DNA from: Membranipora membranacea
Lineage: Eukaryota > Bryozoa > Gymnolaemata > Cheilostomatida > Membraniporidae
Reading direction: 5' to 3'
DNA length: 64,000 nt
NCBI GenBank assembly: GCA_914767715.1
Contig: OU612068.1
Coordinates: 12,894,001 to 12,958,000, forward strand
A program made the translations under genes and the position numbers. Positions 39,401 to 54,400 of the stretch are shown here, in pieces; position 1 is the stretch's first letter, and the number at the start of each line of letters is the position of its first letter. The notes below the pieces were generated by a model. The model saw nothing but the letters and a program-made list of their open reading frames with translations. It did not search any database and had not been told where the DNA came from.

Positions 39401-40773
39401 CCGTCAGCGTCCGTTTTAATTAGGGTCACTTTTGCTAAAAAAAAACATGCCAAACGGCAGCATTGAAAAATAAAAACTCTGTTGGATTCTTATCAAACTC
39501 CGACCAGTTCAAGCTCTTATTGGCCTCATTCAAACTGCAGAATATTGGAATCCTCTGATTAACTGGTGGGTCATAACGCTGACTTGAAGTTTCAAAAATT
39601 ATACCAAGGGAGGGTATCACGGTTTTTTTTCGCCGAGATCAAAAAATAGATTCACTTCAAACCTACCTCATAGGGAGGAGCAACTCCTGCTCATCTCGAA
39701 TCTGCAAACCGTTTGGCTCTGCGGCTTTTCACTCTCCGTCAGCGTCCGTTTTAATTAGGGTCACTTTTGCTAAAAAAAAACATGCCAAGCGGCAGCATTG
39801 AAAAATAAAAACTCTGTTGGATTCTTATCAAACTCCGACCAGTTCAAGCTCTTATTGGCCTCATTCAAACTGCAGAATATTGGAATCCTCTGATTAACTG
39901 GTGGGTCATAACGCTGACTTGAAGTTTCAAAAATTATACCAAGGGAGGGTATCACGGTTTTTTTTCGCCGAGATCAAAAAATAGATTCACTTCAACCCTA
40001 CCTCATAGGGAGGAGCAACTCCTGCTCATCTCGAATCTGCAAACCGATTGGCTCTGCGGCTTTTCACTCTCCGTCAGCGTCCGTTTTAATTAGGGTCACT
40101 TTTGCTAAAAAAAACATGCCAAACGGCAGCATTGAAAAATAAAAACTCTGTTGGATTCTTATCAAACTCCGACCAGTTCAAGCTCTTATTGGCCTCATTC
40201 AAACTGCAGAATATTGGAATCCTCTGATTAACTGGTGGGTCATAACGCTGACTTGAAGTTTCAAAAATTATACCAAGGGAGGGTATCACGGTTTTTTTTC
40301 GCCGAGATCAAAAAATAGATTCACTTCAAACCTACCTCATAGGGAGGAGCAACTCCTGCTCATCTCGAATCTGCAAACCGTTTGGCTCTGCGGCTTTTCA
40401 CTCTCCGTCAGGGTCCGTTTTAATTAGGGTCACATTTGCTAAAAAAAAACATGCCAAACGGCAGCATTGAAAAATAAAAACTCTGTTGGATTCTTATCAA
40501 ACTCCGACCAGTTCAAGCTCTTATTGGCCTCATTCAAACTGCAGAATATTGGAATCCTCTGATTAACTGGTGGGTCATAACGCTGACTTGAAGTTTCAAA
40601 AATTATACCAAGGGAGGGTATCACGGTTTTTTTTCGCAGAGATCAAAAAATAGATTCACTTCAAACCTACCTCATAGGGAGGAGCAACTCCTGCTCATCT
40701 TGAATCTGCAAACCGTTTGGCTCTGCGGCTTTTCACTCTCCGTCAGCGTCCGTTTTAATTAGGGTCACTTTTG
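36416..40773. repeat. 13-unit segment of a ~13.07-kb duplication, copy 2
   Basis: This segment carries the same ordered rare variants as 23,351-27,705: the AAAATCTCTG unit at 36,416, CAGGGTCCG at 37,058, AACCATGCC near 37,767, AATTGATTC at 38,975, TTGGAGTCC near 39,211, CCAAGCGG near 39,785, CAACCCTACC at 39,993, CGATTGG at 40,045, and CAGGGTCCG at 40,409 followed by CACATTTGC. The small drift in offset is explained by 1-bp homopolymer changes. Its private variants include CTCGTCTTGAA in two units three monomers apart (near 37,345 and 38,350) and GGTTGTTTTTCGCC near 38,618. Confidence 0.93.
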
Positions 40774-42113
40774 CTAAAAAAAAACATGCCAAACGGCAGC
40801 ATTGAAAAATAAAAACTCTGTTGGATTCTTATCAAACTCCGACCAGTTCAAGCTCTTATTGGCCTCATTCAAACTGCAGAATATTGGAATCCTCTGATTA
40901 ACTGGTGGGTCATAACGCTGACTTGAAGTTTCAAAAATTATACCAAGGGAGGGTATCACGGTTTTTTTTCGCCGAGATCAAAAAATAGATTCACTTCAAA
41001 CCTACCTCATAGGGAGGAGCAACTCCTGCTCATCTCGAATCTGCAAACCGTTTGGCTCTGCGGCTTTTCACTCTCCGTCAGCGTCCGTTTTAATTAGGGT
41101 CACTTTTGCTAAAAAAAAACATGCCAAACGGCAGCATTGAAAAATAAAAACTCTGTTGGATTCTTATCAAACTCCGACCAGTTCAAGCTCTTATTGGCCT
41201 CATTCAAACTGCAGAATATTGGAATCCTCTGATTAACTGGTGGGTCATAACGCTGACTTGAAGTTTCAAAAATTATACCAAGGGAGGGTATCACGGTTTT
41301 TTTTCGCAGAGATCAAAAAATAGATTCACTTCAAACCTACCTCATAGGGAGGAGCAACTCCTGCTCATCTTGAATCTGCAAACCGTTTGGCTCTGCGGCT
41401 TTTCACTCTCCGTCAGCGTCCGTTTTAATTAGGGTCACTTTTGCTAAAAAAAAACATGCCAAACGGCAGCATTGAAAAATAAAAACTCTGTTGGATTCTT
41501 ATCAAACTCCGACCAGTTCAAGCTCTTATTGGCCTCATTCAAACTGCAGAATATTGGAATCCTCTGATTAACTGGTGGGTCATAACGCTGACTTGAAGTT
41601 TCAAAAATTATACCAAGGGAGGGTATCACGGTTTTTTTTCGCCGAGATCAAAAAATAGATTCACTTCAAACCTACCTCATAGGGAGGAGCAACTCCTGCT
41701 CATCTCGAATCTGCAAACCGTTTGGCTCTGCGGCTTTTCACTCTCCGTCAGCGTCCGTTTTAATTAGGGTCACTTTTGCTAAAAAAAAACATGCCAAACG
41801 GCAGCATTGAAAAATAAAAACTCTGTTGGATTCTTATCAAACTCCGACCAGTTCAAGCTCTTATTGGCCTCATTCAAACTGCAGAATATTGGAATCCTCT
41901 GATTAACTGGTGGGTCATAACGCTGACTTGAAGTTTCAAAAATTATACCAAGGGAGGGTATCACGGTTTTTTTTCGCCGAGATCAAAAAATAGATTCACT
42001 TCAAACCTACCTCATAGGGAGGAGCAACTCCTGCTCATCTCGAATCTGCAAACCGTTTGGCTCTGCGGCTTTTCACTCTCCGTCAGCGTCCGTTTTAATT
42101 AGGGTCACTTTTG

Positions 42114-45100
42114 CTAAAAAAAAACATGCCAAACGGCAGCATTGAAAAATAAAAACTCTGTTGGATTCTTATCAAACTCCGACCAGTTCAAGCTCTTATT
42201 GGCCTCATTCAAACTGCAGAATATTGGAATCCTCTGATTAACTGGTGGGTCATAACGCTGACTTGAAGTTTCAAAAATTATACCAAGGGAGGGTATCACG
42301 GTTTTTTTTTCGCAGAGATCAAAAAATAGATTCACTTCAAACCTACCTCATAGGGAGGAGCAACTCCTGCTCATCTTGAATCTGCAAACCGTTTGGCTCT
42401 GCGGCTTTTCACTCTCCGTCAGCGTCCGTTTTAATTAGGGTCACTTTTGCTAAAAAAAAACATGCCAAACGGCAGCATTGAAAAATAAAAACTCTGTTGG
42501 ATTCTTATCAAACTCCGACCAGTTCAAGCTCTTATTGGCCTCATTCAAACTGCAGAATATTGGAATCCTCTGATTAACTGGTGGGTCATAACGCTGACTT
42601 GAAGTTTCAAAAATTATACCAAGGGAGGGTATCACGGTTTTTTTTCGCCGAGATCAAAAAATAGATTCACTTCAAACCTACCTCATAGGGAGGAGCAACT
42701 CCTGCTCATCTCAAATCTGCAAACCGTTTGGCTCTGCGGCTTTTCACTCTCCGTCAGCGTCCGTTTTAATTAGGGTCACTTTTGCTAAAAAAAAACATGC
42801 CAAACGGCAGCATTGAAAAATAAAAACTCTGTTGGATTCTTATCAAACTCCGACCAGTTCAAGCTCTTATTGGCCTCATTCAAACTGCAGAATATTGGAA
42901 TCCTCTGATTAACTGGTGGGTCATAACGCTGACTTGAAGTTTCAAAAATTATACCAAGGGAGGGTATCACGGTTTTTTTTCGCCGAGATCAAAAAATAGA
43001 TTCACTTCAAACCTACCTCATAGGGAGGAGCAACTCCTGCTCATCTCGAATCTGCAAACCGTTTGGCTCTGCGGCTTTTCACTCTCCGTCAGCGTCCGTT
43101 TTAATTAGGGTCACTTTTGCTAAAAAAAAACATGCCAAACGGCAGCATTAAAAAATAAAAACTCTGTTGGATTCTTATCAAACTCCGACCAGTTCAAGCT
43201 CTTATTGGCCTCATTCAAACTGCAGAATATTGGAATCCTCTGATTAACTGGTGGGTCATAACGCTGACTTGAAGTTTCAAAAATTATACCAAGGGAGGGT
43301 ATCACGGTTTTTTTTCGCAGAGATCAAAAAATAGATTCACTTCAAACCTACCTCATAGGGAGGAGCAACTCCTGCTCATCTTGAATCTGCAAACCGTTTG
43401 GCTCTGCGGCTTTCCACTCTCCGTCAGCGTCCGTTTTAATTAGGGTCACTTTTGCTAAAAAAAAACATGCCAAACGGCAGCATTGAAAAATAAAAACTCT
43501 GTTGGATTCTTATCAAACTCCGACCAGTTCAAGCTCTTATTGGCCTCATTCAAACTGCAGAATATTGGAATCCTCTGATTAACTGGTGGGTCATAACGCT
43601 GACTTGAAGTTTCAAAAATTATACCAAGGGAGGGTATCACGGTTTTTTTTCGCCGAGATCAAAAAATAGATTCACTTCAAACCTACCTCATAGGGAGGAG
43701 CAACTCCTGCTCATCTCGAATCTGCAAACCGTTTGGCTCTGCGGCTTTTCACTCTCCGTCAGCGTCCGTTTTAATTAGGGTCACTTTTGCTAAAAAAAAA
43801 CATGCCAAACGGCAGCATTGAAAAATAAAAACTCTGTTGGATTCTTATCAAACTCCGACCAGTTCAAGCTCTTATTGGCCTCATTCAAACTGCAGAATAT
43901 TGGAATCCTCTGATTAACTGGTGGGTCATAACGCTGACTTGAAGTTTCAAAAATTATACCAAGGGAGGGTATCACGGTTTTTTTTCGCCGAGATCAAAAA
44001 ATAGATTCACTTCAAACCTACCTCATAGGGAGGAGCAACTCCTGCTCATCTTGAATCTGCAAACCGTTTGGCTCTGCGGCTTTTCACTCTCCGTCAGCGT
44101 CCGTTTTAATTAGGGTCACTTTTGCTAAAAAAAAACATGCCAAACGGCAGCATTGAAAAATAAAAACTCTGTTGGATTCTTATCAAACTCCGACCAGTTC
44201 AAGCTCTTATTGGCCTCATTCAAACTGCAGAATATTGGAATCCTCTGATTAACTGGTGGGTCATAACGCTGACTTGAAGTTTCAAAAATTATACCAAGGG
44301 AGGGTATCACGGTTTTTTTTCGCCGAGATCAAAAAATAGATTCACTTCAAACCTACCTCATAGGGAGGAGCAACTCCTGCTCATCTCGAATCTGCAAACC
44401 GTTTGGCTCTGCGGCTTTTCACTCTCCGTCAGCGTCCGTTTTAATTAGGGTCACTTTTGCTAAAAAAAAACATGCCAAACGGCAGCATTGAAAAATAAAA
44501 ACTCTGTTGGATTCTTATCAAACTCCGACCAGTTCAAGCTCTTATTGGCCTCATTCAAACTGCAGAATATTGGAATCCTCTGATTAACTGGTGGGTCATA
44601 ACGCTGACTTGAAGTTTCAAAAATTATACCAAGGGAGGGTATCACGGTTTTTTTTCGCCGAGATCAAAAAATAGATTCACTTCAAACCTACCTCATAGGG
44701 AGGAGCAACTCCTGCTCATCTCGAATCTGCAAACCGTTTGGCTCTGCGGCTTTTCACTCTCCGTCAGCGTCCGTTTTAATTAGGGTCACTTTTGCTAAAA
44801 AAAAACATGCCAAACGGCAGCATTGAAAAATAAAAACTCTGTTGGATTCTTATCAAACTCCGACCAGTTCAAGCTCTTATTGGCCTCATTCAAACTGCAG
44901 AATATTGGAATCCTCTGATTAACTGGTGGGTCATAACGCTGACTTGAAGTTTCAAAAATTATACCAAGGGAGGGTATCACGGTTTTTTTTCGCCGAGATC
45001 AAAAAATAGATTCACTTCAAACCTACCTCATAGGGAGGAGCAACTCCTGCTCATCTCGAATCTGCAAACCGTTTGGCTCTGCGGCTTTTCACTCTCCGTC

Positions 45101-45464
45101 AGGGTCCGTTTTAATTAGGGTCACTTTTGCTAAAAAAAAACATGCCAAACGGCAGCATTGAAAAATAAAAACTCTGTTGGATTCTTATCAAACTCCGACC
45201 AGTTCAAGCTCTTATTGGCCTCATTCAAACTGCAGAATATTGGAATCCTCTGATTAACTGGTGGGTCATAACGCTGACTTGAAGTTTCAAAAATTATACC
45301 AAGGGAGGGTATCACGGTTTTTTTTCGCAGAGATCAAAAAATAGATTCACTTCAAACCTACTTCATAGGGAGGAGCAACTCCTGCTCATCTTGAATCTGC
45401 AAACCGTTTGGCTCTGCGGCTTTTCACTCTCCGTCAGCGTCCGTTTTAATTAGGGTCACTTTTG
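42114..45464. repeat. Segment of a ~13.74-kb duplication, copy 2
   Basis: The counterpart of 28,376-31,726. TCTCAAATCT starts at 42,709, B units lie near 42.31, 43.32 and 45.33, and CAGGGTCCG starts at 45,100. The 42,114 unit has a T9 tract, as does the unit one step later in copy 1, so the tract length is not in perfect register. That suggests independent slippage or a short conversion event. Confidence 0.8.
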
Positions 45465-48400
45465 CTAAAAGAAAACATGCCAAACGGCAGCATTGAAAAA
45501 TAAAAACTCTGTTGGATTCTTATCAAACTCCGACCAGTTCAAGCTCTTATTGGCCTCATTCAAACTGCAGAATATTGGAATCCTCTGATTAACTGGTGGG
45601 TCATAACGCTGACTTGAAGTTTCAAAAATTATACCAAGGGAGGGTATCACGGTTTTTTTTCGCCGAGATCAAAAAATAGATTCACTTCAAACCTACCTCA
45701 TAGGGAGGAGCAACTCCTGCTCATCTCGAATCTGCAAACCGTTTGGCTCTGCGGCTTTTCACTCTCCGTCAGCGTCCGTTTTAATTAGGGTCACTTTTGC
45801 TAAAAAAAAACATGCCAAACGGCAGCATTGAAAAATAAAAACTCTGTTGGATTCTTATCAAACTCCGACCAGTTCAAGCTCTTATTGGCCTCATTCAAAC
45901 TGCAGAATATTGGAATCCTCTGATTAACTGGTGGGTCATAACGCTGACTTGAAGTTTCAAAAATTATACCAAGGGAGGGTATCACGGTTTTTTTTCGCCG
46001 AGATCAAAAAATAGATTCACTTCAAACCTACCTCATAGGGAGGAGCAACTCCTGCTCATCTCGAATCTGCAAACCGTTTGGCTCTGCGGCTTTTCACTCT
46101 CCGTCAGCGTCCGTTTTAATTAGGGTCACTTTTGCTAAAAAAAAACATGCCAAACGGCAGCATTGAAAAATAAAAACTCTGTTGGATTCTTATCAAACTC
46201 CGACCAGTTCAAGCTCTTATTGGCCTCATTCAAACTGCAGAATATTGGAATCCTCTGATTAACTGGTGGGTCATAACGCTGACTTGAAGTTTCAAAAATT
46301 ATACCAAGGGAGGGTATCACGGTTTTTTTTCGCAGAGATCAAAAAATAGATTCACTTCAAACCTACCTCATAGGGAGGAGCAACTCCTGCTCATCTTGAA
46401 TCTGCAAACCGTTTGGCTCTGCGGCTTTTCACTCTCCGTCAGCGTCCGTTTTAATTAGGGTCACTTTTGCTAAAAAAAAACATGCCAAACGGCAGCATTG
46501 AAAAATAAAAACTCTGTTGGATTCTTATCAAACTCCGACCAGTTCAAGCTCTTATTGGCCTCATTCAAACTGCAGAATATTGGAATCCTCTGATTAACTG
46601 GTGGGTCATAACGCTGACTTGAAGTTTCAAAAATTATACCAAGGGAGGGTATCACGGTTTTTTTTCGCCGAGATCAAAAAATAGATTCACTTCAAACCTA
46701 CCTCATAGGGAGGAGCAACTCCTGCTCATCTCGAATCTGCAAACCGTTTGGCTCTGCGGCTTTTCACTCTCCGTCAGCGTCCGTTTTAATTAGGGTCACT
46801 TTTGCTAAAAAAAAACATGCCAAACGGCAGCATTGAAAAATAAAAACTCTGTTGGATTCTTATCAAACTCCGACCAGTTCAAGCTCTTATTGGCCTCATT
46901 CAAACTGCAGAATATTGGAATCCTCTGATTAACTGGTGGGTCATAACGCTGACTTGAAGTTTCAAAAATTATACCAAGGGAGGGTATCACGGTTTTTTTT
47001 CGCCGAGATCAAAAAATAGATTCACTTCAAACCTACCTCATAGGGAGGAGCAACTCCTGCTCATCTCGAATCTGCAAACCGTTTGGCTCTGCGGCTTTTC
47101 ACTCTCCGTCAGCGTCCGTTTTAATTAGGGTCACTTTTGCTAAAAAAAAACATGCCAAACGGCAGCATTGAAAAATAAAAACTCTGTTGGATTCTTATCA
47201 AACTCCGACCAGTTCAAGCTCTTATTGGCCTCATTCAAACTGCAGAATATTGGAATCCTCTGATTAACTGGTGGGTCATAACGCTGACTTGAAGTTTCAA
47301 AAATTATACCAAGGGAGGGTATCACGGTTTTTTTTCGCCGAGATCAAAAAATAGATTCACTTCAAACCTACCTCATAGGGAGGAGCAACTCCTGCTCATC
47401 TCGAATCTGCAAACCGTTTGGCTCTGCGGCTTTTCACTCTCCGTCAGCGTCCGTTTTAATTAGGGTCACTTTTGCTAAAAAAAAACATGCCAAACGGCAG
47501 CATTGAAAAATAAAAACTCTGTTGGATTCTTATCAAACTCCGACCAGTTCAAGCTCTTATTGGCCTCATTCAAACTGCAGAATATTGGAATCCTCTGATT
47601 AACTGGTGGGTCATAACGCTGACTTGAAGTTTCAAAAATTATACCAAGGGAGGGTATCACGGTTTTTTTTCGCCGAGATCAAAAAATAGATTCACTTCAA
47701 ACCTACCTCATAGGGAGGAGCAACTCCTGCTCATCTCGAATCTGCAAACCGTTTGGCTCTGCGGCTTTTCACTCTCAGTCAGCGTCCGTTTTAATTAGGG
47801 TCACTTTTGCTAAAAAAAAACATGCCAAACGGCAGCATTGAAAAATAAAAACTCTGTTGGATTCTTATCAAACTCCGACCAGTTCAAGCTCTTATTGGCC
47901 TCATTCAAACTGCAGAATATTGGAATCCTCTGATTAACTGGTGGGTCATAACGCTGACTTGAAGTTTCAAAAATTATACCACGGGAGGGTATCACGGTTT
48001 TTTTTCGCCGAGATCAAAAAATAGATTCACTTCAAACCTACCTCATAGGGAGGAGCAACTCCTGCTCATCTCGAATCTGCAAACCGTTTGGCTCTGCGGC
48101 TTTTCACTCTCCGTCAGCGTCCGTTTTAATTAGGGTCACTTTTGCTAAAAAAAAACATGCCAAACGGCAGCATTGAAAAATAAAAACTCTGTTGGATTCT
48201 TATCAAACTCCGACCAGTTCAAGCTCTTATTGGCCTCATTCAAACTGCAGAATATTGGAATCCTCTGATTAACTGGTGGGTCATAACGCTGACTTGAAGT
48301 TTCAAAAATTATACCAAGGGAGGGTATCACGGTTTTTTTTCGCAGAGATCAAAAAATAGATTCACTTCAAACCTACCTCATAGGGAGGAGCAACTCCTGC

Positions 48401-51400
48401 TCATCTTGAATCTGCAAACCGTTTGGCTCTGCGGCTTTTCACTCTCCGTCAGCGTCCGTTTTAATTAGGGTCACTTTTGCTAAAAAAAAACATGCCAAAC
48501 GGCAGCATTGAAAAATAAAAACTCTGTTGGATTCTTATCAAACTCCGACCAGTTCAAGCTCTTATTGGCCTCATTCAAACTGCAGAATATTGGAATCCTC
48601 TGATTAACTGGTGGGTCATAACGCTGACTTGAAGTTTCAAAAATTATACCAAGGGAGGGTATCACGGTTTTTTTTCGCCGAGATCAAAAAATAGATTCAC
48701 TTCAAACCTACCTCATAGGGAGGAGCAACTCCTGCTCATCTCGAATCTGCAAACCGTTTGGCTCTGCGGCTTTTCACTCTCCGTCAGCGTCCGTTTTAAT
48801 TAGGGTCACTTTTGCTAAAAAAAAACATGCCAAACGGCAGCATTGAAAAATAAAAACTCTGTTGGATTCTTATCAAACTCCGACCAGTTCAAGCTCTTAT
48901 TGGCCTCATTCAAACTGCAGAATATTGGAATCCTCTGATTAACTGGTGGGTCATAACGCTGACTTGAAGTTTCAAAAATTATACCAAGGGAGGGTATCAC
49001 GGTTTTTTTTCGCCGAGATCAAAAAATAGATTCACTTCAAACCTACCTCATAGGGAGGAGCAACTCCTGCTCATCTCGAATCTGCAAACCGTTTGGCTCT
49101 GGGGCTTTTCACTCTCCGTCAGCGTCCGTTTTAATTAGGGTCACTTTTGCTAAAAAAAAACATGCCAAACGGCAGCATTGAAAAATAAAAACTCTGTTGG
49201 ATTCTTATCAAACTCCGACCAGTTCAAGCTCTTATTGGCCTCATTCAAACTGCAGAATATTGGAATCCTCTGATTAACTGGTGGGTCATAACGCTGACTT
49301 GAAGTTTCAAAAATTATACCAAGGGAGGGTATCACGGTTTTTTTTCGCCGAGATCAAAAAATAGATTCAATTCAAACCTACCTCATAGGGAGGAGCAACT
49401 CCTGCTCATCTCGAATCTGCAAACCGTTTGGCTCTGCGGCTTTTCACTCTCCGTCAGCGTCCGTTTTAATTAGGGTCACTTTTGCTAAAAAAAAACATGC
49501 CAAACGGCAGCATTGAAAAATAAAAACTCTGTTGGATTCTTATCAAACTCCGACCAGTTCAAGCTCTTATTGGCCTCATTCAAACTGCAGAATATTGGAA
49601 TCCTCTGATTAACTGGTGGGTCATAACGCTGACTTGAAGTTTCAAAAATTATACCAAGGGAGGGTATCACGGTTTTTTTTCGCCGAGATCAAAAAATAGA
49701 TTCACTTCAAACCTACCTCATAGGGAGGAGCAACTCCTGCTCATCTCGAATCTGCAAACCGTTTGGCTCTGCGGCTTTTCACTCTCCGTCAGCATCCGTT
49801 TTAATTAGGGTCACTTTTGCTAAAAAAAAACATGCCAAACGGCAGCATTGAAAAATAAAAACTCTGTTGGATTCTTATCAAACTCCGACCAGTTCAAGCT
49901 CTTATTGGCCTCATTCAAACTGCAGAATATTGGAATCCTCTGATTAACTGGTGGGTCATAACGCTGATTGAAGTTTCAAAAATTATACCAAGGGAGGGTA
50001 TCACGGTTTTTTTTCGCCGAGATCAAAAAATAGATTCACTTCAAACCTACCTCATAGGGAGGAGCAACTCCTGCTCATCTCGAATCTGCAAACCGTTTGG
50101 CTCTGCGGCTTTTCACTCTCCGTCAGCGTCCGTTTTAATTAGGGTCACTTTTGCTAAAAAAAAACATGCCAAACGGCAGCATTGAAAAATAAAAACTCTG
50201 TTGGATTCTTATCAAACTCCGACCAGTTCAAGCTCTTATTGGCCTCATTCAAACTGCAGAATATTGGAATCCTCTGATTAACTGGTGGGTCATAACGCTG
50301 ACTTGAAGTTTCAAAAATTATACCAAGGGAGGGTATCACGGTTTTTTTTCGCCGAGATCAAAAAATAGATTCACTTCAAACCTACCTCATAGGGAGGAGC
50401 AACTCCTGCTCATCTCGAATCTGCAAACCGTTTGGCTCTGCGGCTTTTCACTCTCCGTCAGCGTCCGTTTTAATTAGGGTCACTTTTGCTAAAAAAAAAC
50501 ATGCCAAACGGCAGCATTGAAAAATAAAAACTCTGTTGGATTCTTATCAAACTCCGACCAGTTCAAGCTCTTATTGGCCTCATTCAAACTGCAGAATATT
50601 GGAATCCTCTGATTAACTGGTGGGTCATAACGCTGACTTGAAGTTTCAAAAATTATACCAAGGGAGGGTATCACGGTTTTTTTTCGCCGAGATCAAAAAA
50701 TAGATTCACTTCAAACCTACCTCATAGGGAGGAGCAACTCCTGCTCATCTCGAATCTGCAAACCGTTTGGCTCTGCGGCTTTTCACTCTCCGTCAGCGTC
50801 CGTTTTAATTAGGGTCACTTTTGCTAAAAAAAAACATGCCAAACGGCAGCATTGAAAAATAAAAACTCTGTTGGATTCTTATCAAACTCCGACCAGTTCA
50901 AGCTCTTATTGGCCTCATTCAAACTGCAGAATATTGGAATCCTCTGATTAACTGGTGGGTCATAACGCTGACTTGAAGTTTCAAAAATTATACCAAGGGA
51001 GGGTATCACGGTTTTTTTTCGCAGAGATCAAAAAATAGATTCACTTCAAACCTACCTCATAGGGAGGAGCAACTCCTGCTCATCTTGAATCTGCAAACCG
51101 TTTGGCTCTGCGGCTTTTCACTCTCCGTCAGCGTCCGTTTTAATTAGGGTCACTTTTGCTAAAAAAAAACATGCCAAACGGCAGCATTGAAAAATAAAAA
51201 CTCTGTTGGATTCTTATCAAACTCCGACCAGTTCAAGCTCTTATTGGCCTCATTCAAACTGCAGAATATTGGAATCCTCTGATTAACTGGTGGGTCATAA
51301 CGCTGACTTGAAGTTTCAAAAATTATACCAAGGGAGGGTATCACGGTTTTTTTTCGCCGAGATCAAAAAATAGATTCACTTCAAACCTACCTCATAGGGA

Positions 51401-54400
51401 GGAGCAACTCCTGCTCATCTCGAATCTGCAAACCGTTTGGCTCTGCGGCTTTTCACTCTCCGTCAGCGTCCGTTTTAATTAGGGTCACTTTTGCTAAAAA
51501 AAAACATGCCAAACGGCAGCATTGAAAAATAAAAACTCTGTTGGATTCTTATCAAACTCCGACCAGTTCAAGCTCTTATTGGCCTCATTCAAACTGCAGA
51601 ATATTGGAATCCTCTGATTAACTGGTGGGTCATAACGCTGACTTGAAGTTTCAAAAATTATACCAAGGGAGGGTATCACGGTTTTTTTTCGCAGAGATCA
51701 AAAAATAGATTCACTTCAAACCTACCTCATAGGGAGGAGCAACTCCTGCTCATCTTGAATCTGCAAACCGTTTGGCTCTGCGGCTTTTCACTCTCCGTCA
51801 GCGTCCGTTTTAATTAGGGTCACTTTTGCTAAAAAAAAACATGCCAAACGGCAGCATTGAAAAATAAAAACTCTGTTGGATTCTTATCAAACTCCGACCA
51901 GTTCAAGCTCTTATTGGCCTCATTCAAACTGCAGAATATTGGAATCCTCTGATTAACTGGTGGGTCATAACGCTGACTTGAAGTTTCAAAAATTATACCA
52001 AGGGAGGGTATCACGGTTTTTTTTCGCCGAGATCAAAAAATAGATTCACTTCAAACCTACCTCATAGGGAGGAGCAACTCCTGCTCATCTCGAATCTGCA
52101 AACCGTTTGGCTCTGCGGCTTTTCACTCTCCGTCAGCGTCCGTTTTAATTAGGGTCACTTTTGCTAAAAAAAAACATGCCAAACGGCAGCATTGAAAAAT
52201 AAAAACTCTGTTGGATTCTTATCAAACTCCGACCAGTTCAAGCTCTTATTGGCCTCATTCAAACTGCAGAATATTGGAATCCTCTGATTAACTGGTGGGT
52301 CATAACGCTGACTTGAAGTTTCAAAAATTATACCAAGGGAGGGTATCACGGTTTTTTTTCGCCGAGATCAAAAAATAGATTCACTTCAAACCTACCTCAT
52401 AGGGAGGAGCAACTCCTGCTCATCTCGAATCTGCAAACCGTTTGGCTCTGCGGCTTTTCACTCTCCGTCAGCGTCCGTTTTAATTAGGGTCACTTTTGCT
52501 AAAAAAAAACATGCCAAACGGCAGCATTGAAAAATAAAAACTCTGTTGGATTCTTATCAAACTCCGACCAGTTCAAGCTCTTATTGGCCTCATTCAAACT
52601 GCAGAATATTGGAATCCTCTGATTAACTGGTGGGTCATAACGCTGACTTGAAGTTTCAAAAATTATACCAAGGGAGGGTATCACGGTTTTTTTTCGCCGA
52701 GATCAAAAAATAGATTCACTTCAAACCTACCTCATAGGGAGGAGCAACTCCTGCTCATCTCGAATCTGCAAACCGTTTGGCTCTGCGGCTTTTCACTCTC
52801 CGTCAGCGTCCGTTTTAATTAGGGTCACTTTTGCTAAAAAAAAACATGCCAAACGGCAGCATTGAAAAATAAAAACTCTGTTGGATTCTTATCAAACTCC
52901 GACCAGTTCAAGCTCTTATTGGCCTCATTCAAACTGCAGAATATTGGAATCCTCTGATTAACTGGTGGGTCATAACGCTGACTTGAAGTTTCAAAAATTA
53001 TACCAAGGGAGGGTATCACGGTTTTTTTTCGCCGAGATCAAAAAATAGATTCACTTCAAACCTACCTCATAGGGAGGAGCAACTCCTGCTCATCTCGAAT
53101 CTGCAAACCGTTTGGCTCTGCGGCTTTTCACTCTCAGTCAGCGTCCGTTTTAATTAGGGTCACTTTTGCTAAAAAAAAACATGCCAAACGGCAGCATTGA
53201 AAAATAAAAACTCTGTTGGATTCTTATCAAACTCCGACCAGTTCAAGCTCTTATTGGCCTCATTCAAACTGCAGAATATTGGAATCCTCTGATTAACTGG
53301 TGGGTCATAACGCTGACTTGAAGTTTCAAAAATTATACCAAGGGAGGGTATCACGGTTTTTTTTCGCCGAGATCAAAAAATAGATTCACTTCAAACCTAC
53401 CTCATAGGGAGGAGCAACTCCTGCTCATCTCGAATCTGCAAACCGTTTGGCTCTGCGGCTTTTCACTCTCCGTCAGCGTCCGTTTTAATTAGGGTCACTT
53501 TTGCTAAAAAAAAACATGCCAAACGGCAGCATTGAAAAATAAAAACTCTGTTGGATTCTTATCAAACTCCGACCAGTTCAAGCTCTTATTGGCCTCATTC
53601 AAACTGCAGAATATTGGAATCCTCTGATTAACTGGTGGGTCATAACGCTGACTTGAAGTTTCAAAAATTATACCAAGGGAGGGTATCACGGTTTTTTTTC
53701 GCAGAGATCAAAAAATAGATTCACTTCAAACCTACCTCATAGGGAGGAGCAACTCCTGCTCATCTTGAATCTGCAAACCGTTTGGCTCTGCGGCTTTTCA
53801 CTCTCCGTCAGCGTCCGTTTTAATTAGGGTCACTTTTGCTAAAAAAAAACATGCCAAACGGCAGCATTGAAAAATAAAAACTCTGTTGGATTCTTATCAA
53901 ACTCCGACCAGTTCAAGCTCTTATTGGCCTCATTCAAACTGCAGAATATTGGAATCCTCTGATTAACTGGTGGGTCATAACGCTGACTTGAAGTTTCAAA
54001 AATTATACCAAGGGAGGGTATCACGGTTTTTTTTCGCCGAGATCAAAAAATAGATTCACTTCAAACCTACCTCATAGGGAGGAGCAACTCCTGCTCATCT
54101 CGAATCTGCAAACCGTTTGGCTCTGCGGCTTTTCACTCTCCGTCAGCGTCCGTTTTAATTAGGGTCACTTTTGCTAAAAAAAAACATGCCAAACGGCAGC
54201 ATTGAAAAATAAAAACTCTGTTGGATTCTTATCAAACTCCGACCAGTTCAAGCTCTTATTGGCCTCATTCAAACTGCAGAATATTGGAATCCTCTGATTA
54301 ACTGGTGGGTCATAACGCTGACTTGAAGTTTCAAAAATTATACCAAGGGAGGGTATCACGGTTTTTTTTCGCCGAGATCAAAAAATAGATTCACTTCAAA

